DNA from: Thermosporothrix hazakensis | GTDB taxonomy: Bacteria > Chloroflexota > Ktedonobacteria > Ktedonobacterales > Ktedonobacteraceae | Direction: 5' to 3' | Assembly (NCBI RefSeq): GCF_003253565.1 | Contig: NZ_QKUF01000039.1 | Span: 1-49,540, forward strand | Length of the DNA: 49,540 nucleotides | Shown here: positions 25,513 through 33,136 of the stretch, piece by piece | How the letters are laid out: each line of letters begins with the position of its first letter | Numbering within the stretch: the stretch's first letter is position 1 | Made by a program: the position numbers and the translations under genes | The notes under the pieces: model-generated | What the model was told of the DNA's origin: nothing | Seen by the model: only the letters and a program-made list of their open reading frames with translations | Databases searched by the model: none

Positions 25513-26268
25513 TTAATGCCTGCCTTCCGTTTCCCAGCGCCGCAAGATGGCGCGAATATAAGACCACTTTCGTTTATTTTGTTCGACAGCCACACGAAAC
25601 GCCTGCTCAATCCAGCCCGGTGGATAGTGCGTGGCTGCATCTTTGAGTTCATCGGCAACCATAGGTGATAAGAGACCAATATTTTGTTCATATAAGCTGA
25701 ATATATTCGGTCGTTCTACATGAACTTCAACGTCTGTAAGCGCTTGATTTGATGGAGAAACAAGACCTCTAGATGTAGCATACTCTTCTACTGAAAGAGC
25801 AGTTTCTTCTCTCTCGGTATGGACTCGCTGCTCCTGGTCGAGCATGCGAACCGGCACTATCTCACCCCCTTGAAGTTCTTCTACAACTTTCCGACTACGA
25901 GCCGTGTTAAAAAAATACCAGTAGATGACTGCCGCCTGATCGCTTCCCTCACTGATCAAGCGGAGATGAGCGCGTAACAGGGTTCCGCGGGCAACGGCAA
26001 GCTCTAATCCCTGCTGAAGTCGTTCTTCTGGCGGACGTGGATCGCCACGGCGCCGCAGGCTATGCAGCAGGACCTGATCATGCTGTAGTTCGCGGTCACT
26101 GATGCAACGCGGGTTTCCCCGTTTTTGAGCCAGAATCCAGAACAGGTGAAGGGTGACCTTCAGTTCCACCATATCCTCGATTTCTGGCAATACCTGCGTG
26201 AAAAAGACTTCAGGTATTGGGATATAGGGATTATTCTTTCCACTTGGAAACCCGACAAATCCAGTCAT
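25513..26268 (-). CDS. DnaD-like replication initiation protein
   Basis: The 251-residue protein ends in the DnaD/DnaB_2 domain: NIFSLYEQNIGLLSP, then YPPGWIEQAFRVAVEQNKRKW and SYIRAILRRWE (about residues 195-248). DnaD proteins help remodel the origin and load the helicase. The N-terminal half is a possible winged helix; about 60 residues in the middle are Glu-rich. I chose ATG at 26268 because AAGGTGG lies 8 bases before it, rather than GTG at 26280. It sits between dnaB (gap 21 bases) and the loader (gap 0), consistent with a replication operon. Confidence 0.85.
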   Translation of the reverse strand: MTGFVGFPSGKNNPYIPIPEVFFTQVLPEIEDMVELKVTLHLFWILAQKRGNPRCISDRELQHDQVLLHSLRRRGDPRPPEERLQQGLELAVARGTLLRAHLRLISEGSDQAAVIYWYFFNTARSRKVVEELQGGEIVPVRMLDQEQRVHTEREETALSVEEYATSRGLVSPSNQALTDVEVHVERPNIFSLYEQNIGLLSPMVADELKDAATHYPPGWIEQAFRVAVEQNKRKWSYIRAILRRWETEGRH

Positions 26269-26289
26269 AAGCTCTACCACCTTTACTTC

Positions 26290-28050
26290 TTATCCTTCTT
26301 CTGTAGGTGGCTGTAGTTCAAGATCAGCAAATCTTGTTTGGCTGGCCTGGAAGAAGAGACTGACATCTCCCACCGGGCCATTTCTATGTTTGGCGACGAT
26401 AATATCGGCGATATTCCTGCGTTCGGTCTCGGGATTATAGACCTCGTCGCGATAAATGAACATAACAATATCAGCGTCCTGCTCAATGCTGTTATGGACG
26501 ATGATGTCATTTGCGGTGAAATTGTGCAATCCCTCAACCGTAAGATCATAGACCTTTGTCTGGCCGTTTGGTTCTATGGTAACGACTGTATCCCAGTCGA
26601 TGCCTGATCCTGGCGCCATTTGAGGAATCGCAATGCGGTCATTGCGGGCAAGCTCATCGAGTCGCCGCCAGCCAGTGGGCGTCAGGAATTTGTGGTTCCC
26701 GGTTGCGCGTATGGAGCGTCCGGAGCGTGTCTGTAGACAGAAGACCGGCTTCTCTCCGGTACAGAATGCATTGGTGACTTCCCGTGTCTCTAGCAGCTCT
26801 GTTTCTGGATTAAAAGCGAGGACACAGAAGCCTTTTTGCCCGCTCAGTTGCTCAATCGGGCGGGTGATGCCTTCATCAGGGAGATAGACCTGTGTTTCGC
26901 CTGCGAGACAGCCCGATTCACGCAGGTCTGAAAGCTGAGGCACCTTGGACTGACGGGTCTCGACGGTACGCGAGAGCTGCGCCAGTGCCAGCACTGGAAC
27001 ATTGAGTTCGCGGGCCAGCCCTTTCAGGTTGCGGCTGATCTCAGAAACTTCCTGCACGCGGTTCTCGTTGCGCTTTCCACCGATATCGGACTGCATAAGC
27101 TGTAGATAGTCGACAACAACCAGATCAAGGCCATGCTCAGCCATCAGACGGCGGGCTTTACTGCGCATCTCCATTGTCGAGATGCCAGCGGTATCATCAA
27201 TAAACACGTTGAGGGAGGCCAGCCTGTTCATGGCCTCAAAAATGCGGTCCCACTCCTCATCCTCAATCCAACCGGTACGCAGGCGCTGCTGATCGATGCC
27301 CGCAGCCATTGAAATAAAGCGCTGAACAAGCTGTTCTTTACTCATTTCCAGGCTGAAGATCGCGACGTTTTGTTGATAGCGTGAAGCCGCATTATAGGCC
27401 AGACTGAGCGCGAAACTGGTTTTCCCGACTGCTGGACGTGCCGCGAGAATAATCAGGTCCGAGCGCTGAAGGCCGCCGGTCAGCCTATCCAGATCGGTAA
27501 AGCCGGTGGGGACGCCGACAATGTTGCCCCGGCGCTCGTGCAGTTGCGTCAGCTTGTCCATATATTCGTCAAGCACTTCGCGGATCGTCGCGAAATTGTT
27601 CTGCGTATGCCCCTGGCTGATCTCGAAGATCAATTTCTCAGCCTTATCGAGAGCAATCTCCGCGTCGCTCTCCTCATAGGCGATTGCGGCGATCTGTCCT
27701 GCTGCGCTAATCAGGCGGCGTAAAATGGCGGTGCGTTGCACAATGCGAGCGTAATACTCAACATTGGCACTGGTTGGTACCTCATTGACGAGCGCTGTAA
27801 TGTAGCCGGGGCCGCCAACGGCCTCTAGCTGGTTCTGGCGTTCCAGTTCGTCGCAGATGGTAATAAAGTCTGCCGGTTCCTGCTGCTCGTAAAGCCGCAT
27901 GATCACGTTATAAATAACCCGGTGTGCATCGCGGTAGAAGTCTTCCGGACGCAGGAAATCGGCTATCTGGACGATGGCATCTGGATCGATAATGATACTT
28001 CCAAGAACGCCACATTCAGCCTCGATGTTCTGTGGCAACAGTTTTTCCAC
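26290..28050 (-). CDS. dnaB: Replicative DNA helicase DnaB, containing an intein
   Basis: DnaB unwinds DNA at the replication fork. The 586-residue precursor has the N-terminal collar domain (MEKLLPQNIEAECGVLGSI) and a RecA-like helicase core with Walker A ARPAVGKTSF (K210). It also has SLEMSKEQLVQRF, VVVDYLQLM (Walker B) and an intact C-terminal motif after the intein, SIEQDADIVMFIYR. Without the 140-residue intein (381-520) the mature helicase is 446 residues, the normal length. The start is GTG at 28050 with GGAGTGGAG before it. It leads the dnaB-dnaD-loader operon. Confidence 0.97.
   Translation of the reverse strand: MEKLLPQNIEAECGVLGSIIIDPDAIVQIADFLRPEDFYRDAHRVIYNVIMRLYEQQEPADFITICDELERQNQLEAVGGPGYITALVNEVPTSANVEYYARIVQRTAILRRLISAAGQIAAIAYEESDAEIALDKAEKLIFEISQGHTQNNFATIREVLDEYMDKLTQLHERRGNIVGVPTGFTDLDRLTGGLQRSDLIILAARPAVGKTSFALSLAYNAASRYQQNVAIFSLEMSKEQLVQRFISMAAGIDQQRLRTGWIEDEEWDRIFEAMNRLASLNVFIDDTAGISTMEMRSKARRLMAEHGLDLVVVDYLQLMQSDIGGKRNENRVQEVSEISRNLKGLARELNVPVLALAQLSRTVETRQSKVPQLSDLRESGCLAGETQVYLPDEGITRPIEQLSGQKGFCVLAFNPETELLETREVTNAFCTGEKPVFCLQTRSGRSIRATGNHKFLTPTGWRRLDELARNDRIAIPQMAPGSGIDWDTVVTIEPNGQTKVYDLTVEGLHNFTANDIIVHNSIEQDADIVMFIYRDEVYNPETERRNIADIIVAKHRNGPVGDVSLFFQASQTRFADLELQPPTEEG
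26491..26910 (-). other. DnaB mini-intein (140 residues)
   Basis: The insertion starts with Cys after ESG (CLAGETQVY) and ends in HN before Ser (SIEQDADI). Block A is CLAGETQVYL, block B includes ATGNHKFLTP with the conserved His, and block F/G is VYDLTVEGLHNF ... IIVHN. The junction ESG/SIEQ is the one used by the Synechocystis DnaB intein. At 140 residues there is no room for a homing endonuclease. All residues needed for self-splicing (Cys1, block B His, penultimate His, Asn, Ser+1) are present. Confidence 0.95.
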
Positions 28051-28119
28051 GTCTCCACTCCAGCATCTACTGTCAGATTATTGGTACCTTTCAGCGCGAA
28101 CAGGCGCAAAGAGTCCTGA

Positions 28120-28138
28120 CCGATTCGGTCCGAATCGG
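28120..28138. repeat. Perfect palindrome upstream of dnaB
   Basis: CCGATTCGG and CCGAATCGG form perfect 9-base arms around a single T, about 70 bases upstream of the dnaB start. It could be an operator or a hairpin in the dnaB leader. Confidence 0.5.
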
Positions 28139-28254
28139 CAGAGGGCGCGTGTGAGCTGAAATGGTTTGAGCCTGCTTGCCCTCTGGCTACTGATGAGCGA
28201 GGGCGGCGATGGTTGAACTGGTTTTGCCCGGCTACGCAGTAAAGTTCAGATGAA

Positions 28255-28565
28255 GCGGCTTTTCTCTTTTCTTTATCATATCACATTTTTTCAAATATGT
28301 GACGTCTGTTCTATAATTCTTCTGGTTTATCTGGTTGTTTCTGTGAATGCAGACGAGCAAAAAACCTTATGTGCTAAAAAAGTGTACCGAATATTGCCGG
28401 TAAAATCAAATAGGTCCTGGCTCTTTGCTGTGTGGATAAGTGACGTGCTGTGAGGGAATTTTGAACAAAAACGGGAGAGAAAAAGAAGTTATCAACCAGT
28501 TATCCACCGTAATAGAAGGGTTATCCCCAATTATCCACAGAGTTATCAACAAAGTTATCCACCAA
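28255..28565. other. Candidate replication origin: cluster of DnaA boxes
   Basis: Seven 9-mers match or nearly match the DnaA box TTATCCACA. Two are perfect: 28431-28439 (reverse) and 28531-28539. Five more in one direction vary at one or two positions: 28489, 28500, 28521, 28543 and 28555. Spacing between neighbours is 10, 11, 12 or 21 bases, close to helical turns. AT-rich DNA at 28255-28345 could be the unwinding element, and TCACAT/ATGTGA arms sit at 28281-28302. dnaB lies next to it on the left. It could be oriC or a DnaA-controlled promoter region; dnaA and dnaN are not in this window. Confidence 0.6.
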
Positions 28566-28570
28566 AAATT

Positions 28571-29107
28571 GGTCTGTTTCTGACAAAATTGGTCTTGTCT
28601 CTTGTTTCGAGAGGGGGAATCCTGGGCTATTAGAAATCATGTCTATGTGTCTGGATGACTTTGCTACCCCTGAAAGGGGCTCTCTGGATGTGAATATGCT
28701 ACACTGTAGGCGATGCCTTTTCGAGAAGATCTGAATAAATGCGAGCTGGCCTGAGGAGCGCTTTCAGATGCTAGAGAAGGAACAGGCCAGGCGGAAGGAC
28801 TTGACCCGATAAGGGAGGGAAGCTATTATAGCACAAAGAATTAGAGTTTCAGGATATAAGGCTAAATGCACCACATCCCGCTTTCCCCGGCCTGACATCG
28901 GGAGTGAGCGTTAAAATAGGCTGGCTCATGAACAGGGAGCAGGAGCGTGAGCCGAGAGCGCCCGGGAGTGTTGCATTCCTTCCTGTATTTCTTTTGCTAT
29001 GGCCCTTTCTTTTATTTGCCGCTTTGCCTGGCGGTTTTTCCCTCAATCAAGAATGGCAAGCATTCTGAAAAGTCATGAATGAGAATAAGGAGCATCGCTA
29101 AGAACTC
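28571..29107. other. Remaining gap before the cyclophilin gene
   Basis: No gene is visible in this stretch. It holds a promoter (28801-28829) and an inverted repeat, CTGGCCTG at 28746-28753 with CAGGCCAG at 28783-28790. An overlapping pair, ATCTGAA and TTCAGAT, lies near 28729 and 28763. Structure around a candidate origin is common, but no function can be assigned. Confidence 0.4.
28801..28829 (+). promoter_or_regulatory. Promoter of the membrane cyclophilin gene
   Basis: TTGACC (28801-28806) and TATTAT (28824-28829) are separated by 17 bases. The leader to ATG 29108 is about 270 bases. Confidence 0.6.
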
Positions 29108-30109
29108 ATGCCTAAGTCAACGAAACGAACATTGTCCAAGCGAGCAGCACGTATTCAACGAGCGCTGCACACTGAGCCGCCAGCGCCAAAGAAAGAAGAT
29201 ATCAAGGCGGCACAGAAGCGCACACCGAACCAGAAGCCTCCCGCTCGTGGGTTGGCACGGTATCCCTGGGCGACGACTATCAGCCTGCTGATTATCCTGG
29301 TCGCAGTGGGCACTTTCCTGGCCTATTTTAACCACTGGGGTCCCTTTGCGCAGCCCGCGCCGAAGAAAGATGAGACTGCGGCCAACGCGACCGCAACCGC
29401 GACGGCTGATGCCTCGATTCTGGCGAACGCGCAGGCAACTGCGACCGTGACTGTCAAGAATATGCCCGCTGAGCAACAGAAGGCAATGACCGATTCCGTT
29501 TGCGTGAAGGATGATATCGTCAAGCAGATTACGAATAGCTCACCTGCCCCTTCCGACGAAGAGTTTGCTAAAATCAAGCATAGTTATGACAAGGCGCCTG
29601 CTATGACCATTGATAAGAACAAGACGTATTGTGCAGGCATCAATACCAAGCGTGGCTTGATTGTTGTTGAATTGCGTCCCGACTGGGCTCCTGAGACGGT
29701 GAACAACTTTGTCTTCCTGGCCCAGAACAAGTTCTATGATGGTATCAAGTTCCATCGCGTGCTGACGACCGGCACCATGCATATCGCTCAGACTGGCGAT
29801 CCTAAGGGCGATGGCACTGGTGATCCCGGATATAAGATCCCGGCAGAGACGGTGAAGAGTGAGTATACCGCCGGAACGCTGGCAATGGCAAAGAAGAGCG
29901 GCGAGAAAGAGAACAGCGGTAGCCAGTTTTTCATCAATACCAGCGACAACAGTAAGGCCTTGCAGAAGGAATACAACCTCTTCGGGCGCATTGTGAAGGG
30001 TATGGACGTTGCCCTTGCCATTCAGGGACCGAATCCTGATGACGAGAATGCTCCGCAGCCTGCGCCAGACCTGATTAACCATGTCGTGGTAGTTCCTGCA
30101 AGTAAGTAA
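29108..30109 (+). CDS. Membrane-anchored cyclophilin-type peptidyl-prolyl isomerase
   Basis: The 333-residue protein has a basic N-terminal tail and one membrane helix (TISLLIILVAVGTFLAYF, about residues 57-74), with a Thr/Ala-rich linker. A C-terminal cyclophilin domain follows, so the enzyme should face outside. Cyclophilins twist peptide bonds before proline. VNNFVFLAQNKFYDGIKFHRV and SQFFIN are canonical, including the catalytic Arg in FHRV. The usual GFMxQGGDPTG loop is altered to TMHIAQTGDPKG, so activity may be changed. The start has no clear ribosome site close by. It lies next to a second cyclophilin, probably after duplication. Confidence 0.9.
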   Translation: MPKSTKRTLSKRAARIQRALHTEPPAPKKEDIKAAQKRTPNQKPPARGLARYPWATTISLLIILVAVGTFLAYFNHWGPFAQPAPKKDETAANATATATADASILANAQATATVTVKNMPAEQQKAMTDSVCVKDDIVKQITNSSPAPSDEEFAKIKHSYDKAPAMTIDKNKTYCAGINTKRGLIVVELRPDWAPETVNNFVFLAQNKFYDGIKFHRVLTTGTMHIAQTGDPKGDGTGDPGYKIPAETVKSEYTAGTLAMAKKSGEKENSGSQFFINTSDNSKALQKEYNLFGRIVKGMDVALAIQGPNPDDENAPQPAPDLINHVVVVPASK

Positions 30110-30202
30110 GCGGTGTTCATCGACTGGCCCCATCTGGTGATGAGCAGATCCAGGATTTTGAACCTGAGGGGGTCGGTGGTACAATAGAACAAATTTGTGC
30201 AT

Positions 30203-30262
30203 GAATGCATTGCTTCTTTCCGGTCTCCTGGTCGGGAGCGTACGGAAGAAGTGAATGCATTC
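30203..30262. repeat. Long imperfect inverted repeat
   Basis: GAATGCATT at 30203-30211 pairs with the copy at 30253-30262, extended by CTTCTT/AAGAAG and CCGG/CGG with mismatches. It lies between the cyclophilin stop and a TnpB element end and may belong to the element. Confidence 0.4.
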
Positions 30263-30289
30263 ATTCTTTACTTGAAAGCACCAGAAGGC

Positions 30290-30544
30290 TCCTGGCTCAA
30301 GCTATGGGGATGCATGCGCATCTACATCCTCGGGAGGGGAGAACGTGAACATCGCTTGACAGGAGACCTCGCCTGCTGCGATACTCGTTTTCACGAACAG
30401 GTACCGGCGGGCAGGCGGGAACCGACGAGGGAAACTCGTCAAACCTTCTGGACAGCGTGCCTCTACGGGTTGTCGCACAGCGGCGGCTTGCAAGCATGCT
30501 GGCTGAATGAAGAATCCCACGGCTTGAGCCGTGAGGAGTGTCAA
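30290..30544 (+). mobile_element. TnpB element remnant: 3' end and right end (omega-RNA region)
   Basis: About 250 bases look like the 3' end of an IS200/IS605 TnpB element. One frame carries a TnpB-tail-like GTGGQAGTDEGNSSN ending in a stop. Downstream are hairpins GACGAG/CTCGTC (about 30424-30440) and CACGGCT/AGCCGTG (30518-30533), framed by GAATGAAGAATCC and GAGGAGTGTCAA. This stretch also encodes the scaffold of the guide RNA in active elements. No TnpB catalytic domain remains, so it is a relic. The element end is 12 bases before the start codon of the next cyclophilin. Confidence 0.7.
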
Positions 30545-30556
30545 AGGAGGTTCATA

Positions 30557-31069
30557 GTGGCAAAGCGATACAGCGCTCCACCAGCGATGCAGATTGACCC
30601 GAGCAAGAAATACACGGCGATTTTCCATACTGCCAAAGGGGACATCACGGTTGAGTTGTTTGCTGATAAAGCGCCAGTGACCGTCAATAACTTTGTCTTC
30701 CTGGCCCGCGAGGGTTTCTATAACGGAACAACGTTCCATCGTGTTATTGGTGGTTTTATGGCTCAGGGCGGCGATCCGACCGGTACCGGTGCAGGTGGCC
30801 CGGGATATCAATTTAACGACGAGAAGAGCGCTCTGGAGCTCAAGCATGATAGCGCCGGTATTCTGTCGATGGCAAATGCCGGAGAGAATACCAATGGTAG
30901 CCAGTTCTTTATCACCTATGCTCCACAGCCGCACCTGAACGGCAAGCATGCTGTCTTCGGTAAAGTGACCACGGGAATGGATGTGCTGAAGTCTATTCGC
31001 GAGCGTGACCCGCGCTTCGACCGCCAGCCCGGTGATGCGATCAACTCGATTGAGATCACTGAGTCATAA
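30557..31069 (+). CDS. Cytoplasmic cyclophilin-type peptidyl-prolyl isomerase
   Basis: The 170-residue protein is a complete cyclophilin of bacterial type: NNFVFLAREGFYNGTTFHRV, GGFMAQGGDPTGTGAGGPGY and NGSQFFITY carry the catalytic Arg and peptide-binding residues. There is no signal, so it is cytoplasmic, unlike its neighbour. GTG at 30557 follows AGGAGG by 6 bases. That ribosome site directly adjoins the TnpB-element end, so the element may have replaced the original promoter. A strong terminator follows the gene. Confidence 0.93.
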   Translation: MAKRYSAPPAMQIDPSKKYTAIFHTAKGDITVELFADKAPVTVNNFVFLAREGFYNGTTFHRVIGGFMAQGGDPTGTGAGGPGYQFNDEKSALELKHDSAGILSMANAGENTNGSQFFITYAPQPHLNGKHAVFGKVTTGMDVLKSIRERDPRFDRQPGDAINSIEITES

Positions 31070-31093
31070 TAGACCGACGCCAAATAGAGAAAA

Positions 31094-31131
31094 GCTCTAT
31101 CGTCTCTTCAAAACGATAGAGCTTCTTTTTT
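31094..31131. terminator. Terminator after the cytoplasmic cyclophilin gene
   Basis: GCTCTATCGT pairs perfectly with ACGATAGAGC and is followed by TTCTTTTTT. It faces the convergent signal peptidase gene, and the A-rich side may help termination there too. Confidence 0.85.
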
Positions 31132-31134
31132 CGT

Positions 31135-31662
31135 CTAGCGGTAGGTATCCGAGTACGAATTGACAATCTGCCATTGGGAGAAGGGCCAGTAGACTACGAC
31201 GGCCTTGCCGACGATATAGCCGCTCGGGAGAAAATCCCAGCGACGCGAATCATTGCTGAGCGAACGGTTATCCCCCATGACAAAATACTGATTTGCTGGA
31301 ACCTTCCAGGTTTTAGCGATTGGGTTCGTTGCATCTTTCACATACGGCTCTTTCAGTTCCTTGCCGTTCACCCAGATTTGCTGGCTATTCACCTTAATGG
31401 TATCGCCAGGGAGGCCGATAACGCGAGCGATCAGCTCAATATCAGGGTTGCGCGGGTAGCGAAAGACAACAACGTCACCGCGTTCAGGCCCCCGAAAGAC
31501 ATACGCAACCTTGTTCACCAGAACCGAGGTGTTGGTTGACAGTGCCGGTTCCATCGCGGGCGTGTTGATCTGGTAACTTTGTAAAATAAAGCGAAATCCT
31601 ACGAAGATCAGCAGACCAAGCGCCACGATTTCGAGAATTTCACGAATGTGTAGTCGCTTCAC
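31135..31662 (-). CDS. Signal peptidase I paralog with both catalytic residues lost
   Basis: The 175-residue protein is plainly a type I signal peptidase (S26): an N-terminal membrane helix, FRGPERGDVVVF, VIGLPGDTI, MGDNRSLSNDSR and a C-terminal WP motif. However, the catalytic Ser in the usual GxSM motif is Ala (TPAMEP, A36), and the catalytic Lys before RVIG is Ala (IARVIG, A79). The second copy, 700 bases away, keeps both. The DNA codons (GCG and GCT) confirm the changes. This copy should not cut signal peptides, but may bind substrate or the active enzyme. Start: GTG 31662. Confidence 0.93.
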   Translation of the reverse strand: MKRLHIREILEIVALGLLIFVGFRFILQSYQINTPAMEPALSTNTSVLVNKVAYVFRGPERGDVVVFRYPRNPDIELIARVIGLPGDTIKVNSQQIWVNGKELKEPYVKDATNPIAKTWKVPANQYFVMGDNRSLSNDSRRWDFLPSGYIVGKAVVVYWPFSQWQIVNSYSDTYR

Positions 31663-31686
31663 CCTTTATCAGATCCTCTCTGTGGT

Positions 31687-32295
31687 TTAGTCCTCCTCCG
31701 CCTCCTCTTCCTCTGCGGCGGCATACTGGGCTCTATACTTGTAGGCGGCGCGGGTTGATCCCCATTGCCCGAAAATGCCCCCAATAATAAATACGACAAA
31801 GACTCCGATAAGGAGGAGCAGAATACCGCCGAGCGGTGCGGGAATAGGAGATTCGGTTGTTGGAGACGACACCGTTGACTGATTTCCAGGGTAGCCAGGA
31901 ATCCAGTTCAGCGCTGTGCTGACAATATAGACGAGCAGTGTTGAGATGCTGCCTGTCCAGAAGCCAAGCCGTCCATTGAGAAAGCGTTTGCCGATAAACC
32001 ACCCGCCAATAAAGCAGAGCGCCAGATTGAGGATCACTTGCAGACAACTCAGTCCCAGACCGATATAGGTCAGCGCGTTGGCGGTCGGGACATTCTTCTG
32101 CTGCTCCAGAATCGGCGAACTGGCAAACGCACACGCAATATTAATGATAAGACCGATGACGCCGATGCCCAGGCCGTAGATGATGGCGGTGCGTTTGGGA
32201 TTCGCTGCCTGTGTCTGTCCCTCGGCTCGCTGTCGTGCTGTCTTTCCTTCTACATCTTTCATTTCAAGCCCATTCTTTCGTTCTTTCAAATTCAC
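31687..32295 (-). CDS. Small multi-pass membrane protein
   Basis: The 202-residue protein has four hydrophobic segments (about residues 38-60, 75-100, 113-131 and 152-176), with a basic N-terminus and an acidic C-terminus (AAAEEEEAEED). No family was recognised. It sits between two signal peptidase I genes, so it may take part in protein export or be a substrate. GTG at 32295 is the most upstream start; ATG at 32262 is a possible alternative. Confidence 0.6.
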   Translation of the reverse strand: MNLKERKNGLEMKDVEGKTARQRAEGQTQAANPKRTAIIYGLGIGVIGLIINIACAFASSPILEQQKNVPTANALTYIGLGLSCLQVILNLALCFIGGWFIGKRFLNGRLGFWTGSISTLLVYIVSTALNWIPGYPGNQSTVSSPTTESPIPAPLGGILLLLIGVFVVFIIGGIFGQWGSTRAAYKYRAQYAAAEEEEAEED

Positions 32296-32361
32296 TCCAC
32301 CCCATATGCTGCGCCAGTTAGCACTTGTTCCCGATGCGGCTCATCAGAGAGCAAGAAGAGG

Positions 32362-32910
32362 CTACTGCTTTGTCGTGATGGGCGCAAAGGTGTTTGAGTA
32401 CGTATCAATGAATTTCCACTGATCCGTGGGCCAGTAGACAAGTACCGCTTTCCCAACAATGTACTCTTTTGGCACGAAGTCCCAGTAGCGGGAGTCCTTA
32501 CTGACAGGTCGGTTATCTCCGAGGACAAAATAGTTGTCAGCGGGAACCTTCCATGATTTCGCATATGGGTTGATTGCTTCCTTGATATAGGGTTCGTTGA
32601 GCTGTACATCATTCACCCAGACATGTTCGCTATCAATGCGAATGGTATCGCCCGGAACCCCGATGATACGCTTGATGTAATCGACATTGGGTTCTTTAGG
32701 ATAGTGGAACACAATAACGTCACCCCGCTCTGGCCCTCGGAACAGATAGGCCATCTTATTGACCAGAACGTTCTGGTTTGATTGGAGACTGGGGCTCATA
32801 CTATCACCATCGACATGATAGCTCTGAACCACCAGACGAACCACCAGGAAGATCAACAATGCGAGTGCAAGGATCTCAACAATTTCGCGCAGTAGGTGTG
32901 AACGTTTCAA
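32362..32910 (-). CDS. lepB: Signal peptidase I
   Basis: Type I signal peptidases cut signal peptides from exported proteins at the membrane. This 182-residue protein keeps the catalytic pair: Ser in GDSMSP (S37) and Lys in YIKRIIGVPGD (K80). FRGPERGDVIVFHYP and LGDNRPVSKDSR are canonical. An N-terminal helix anchors it. The start is TTG at 32910 with AGAGGG 9 bases upstream. It is upstream of the membrane protein and the inactive paralog on the same strand, consistent with a duplicated operon. Confidence 0.95.
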   Translation of the reverse strand: MKRSHLLREIVEILALALLIFLVVRLVVQSYHVDGDSMSPSLQSNQNVLVNKMAYLFRGPERGDVIVFHYPKEPNVDYIKRIIGVPGDTIRIDSEHVWVNDVQLNEPYIKEAINPYAKSWKVPADNYFVLGDNRPVSKDSRYWDFVPKEYIVGKAVLVYWPTDQWKFIDTYSNTFAPITTKQ

Positions 32911-33083
32911 CTTTTCAACCCTCTTTATGCATAATTACAAACTGGCTTCAGTACAGGTTTTGTCTTTTTGGTGTGGAGTTCTATGACTGCGACGTGTTTC
33001 GCCTGTTCTCCGGTATCGCGTGTGCTTCTTTCACACGCAGCGGAATGTATCTTTATAACTCATCGCATAACCCATCGCTCCAC

Positions 33084-33113
33084 ATTATAGCGGAAACCGA
33101 GGTCAACTGTCAT
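33084..33113 (-). promoter_or_regulatory. Candidate promoter for signal peptidase I
   Basis: On the minus strand ATGACA (33108-33113) and TATAAT (33084-33089) are separated by 18 bases, giving a leader of about 165 bases. Confidence 0.5.
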
Positions 33114-33136
33114 TCCATCAACTGGTTTTCTCGCCT

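Noticed and set aside
28489..28563. DnaA boxes read as a CRISPR-like repeat array
   Set aside because: The 9-mers are too short and irregularly spaced for CRISPR, and they match the DnaA consensus.
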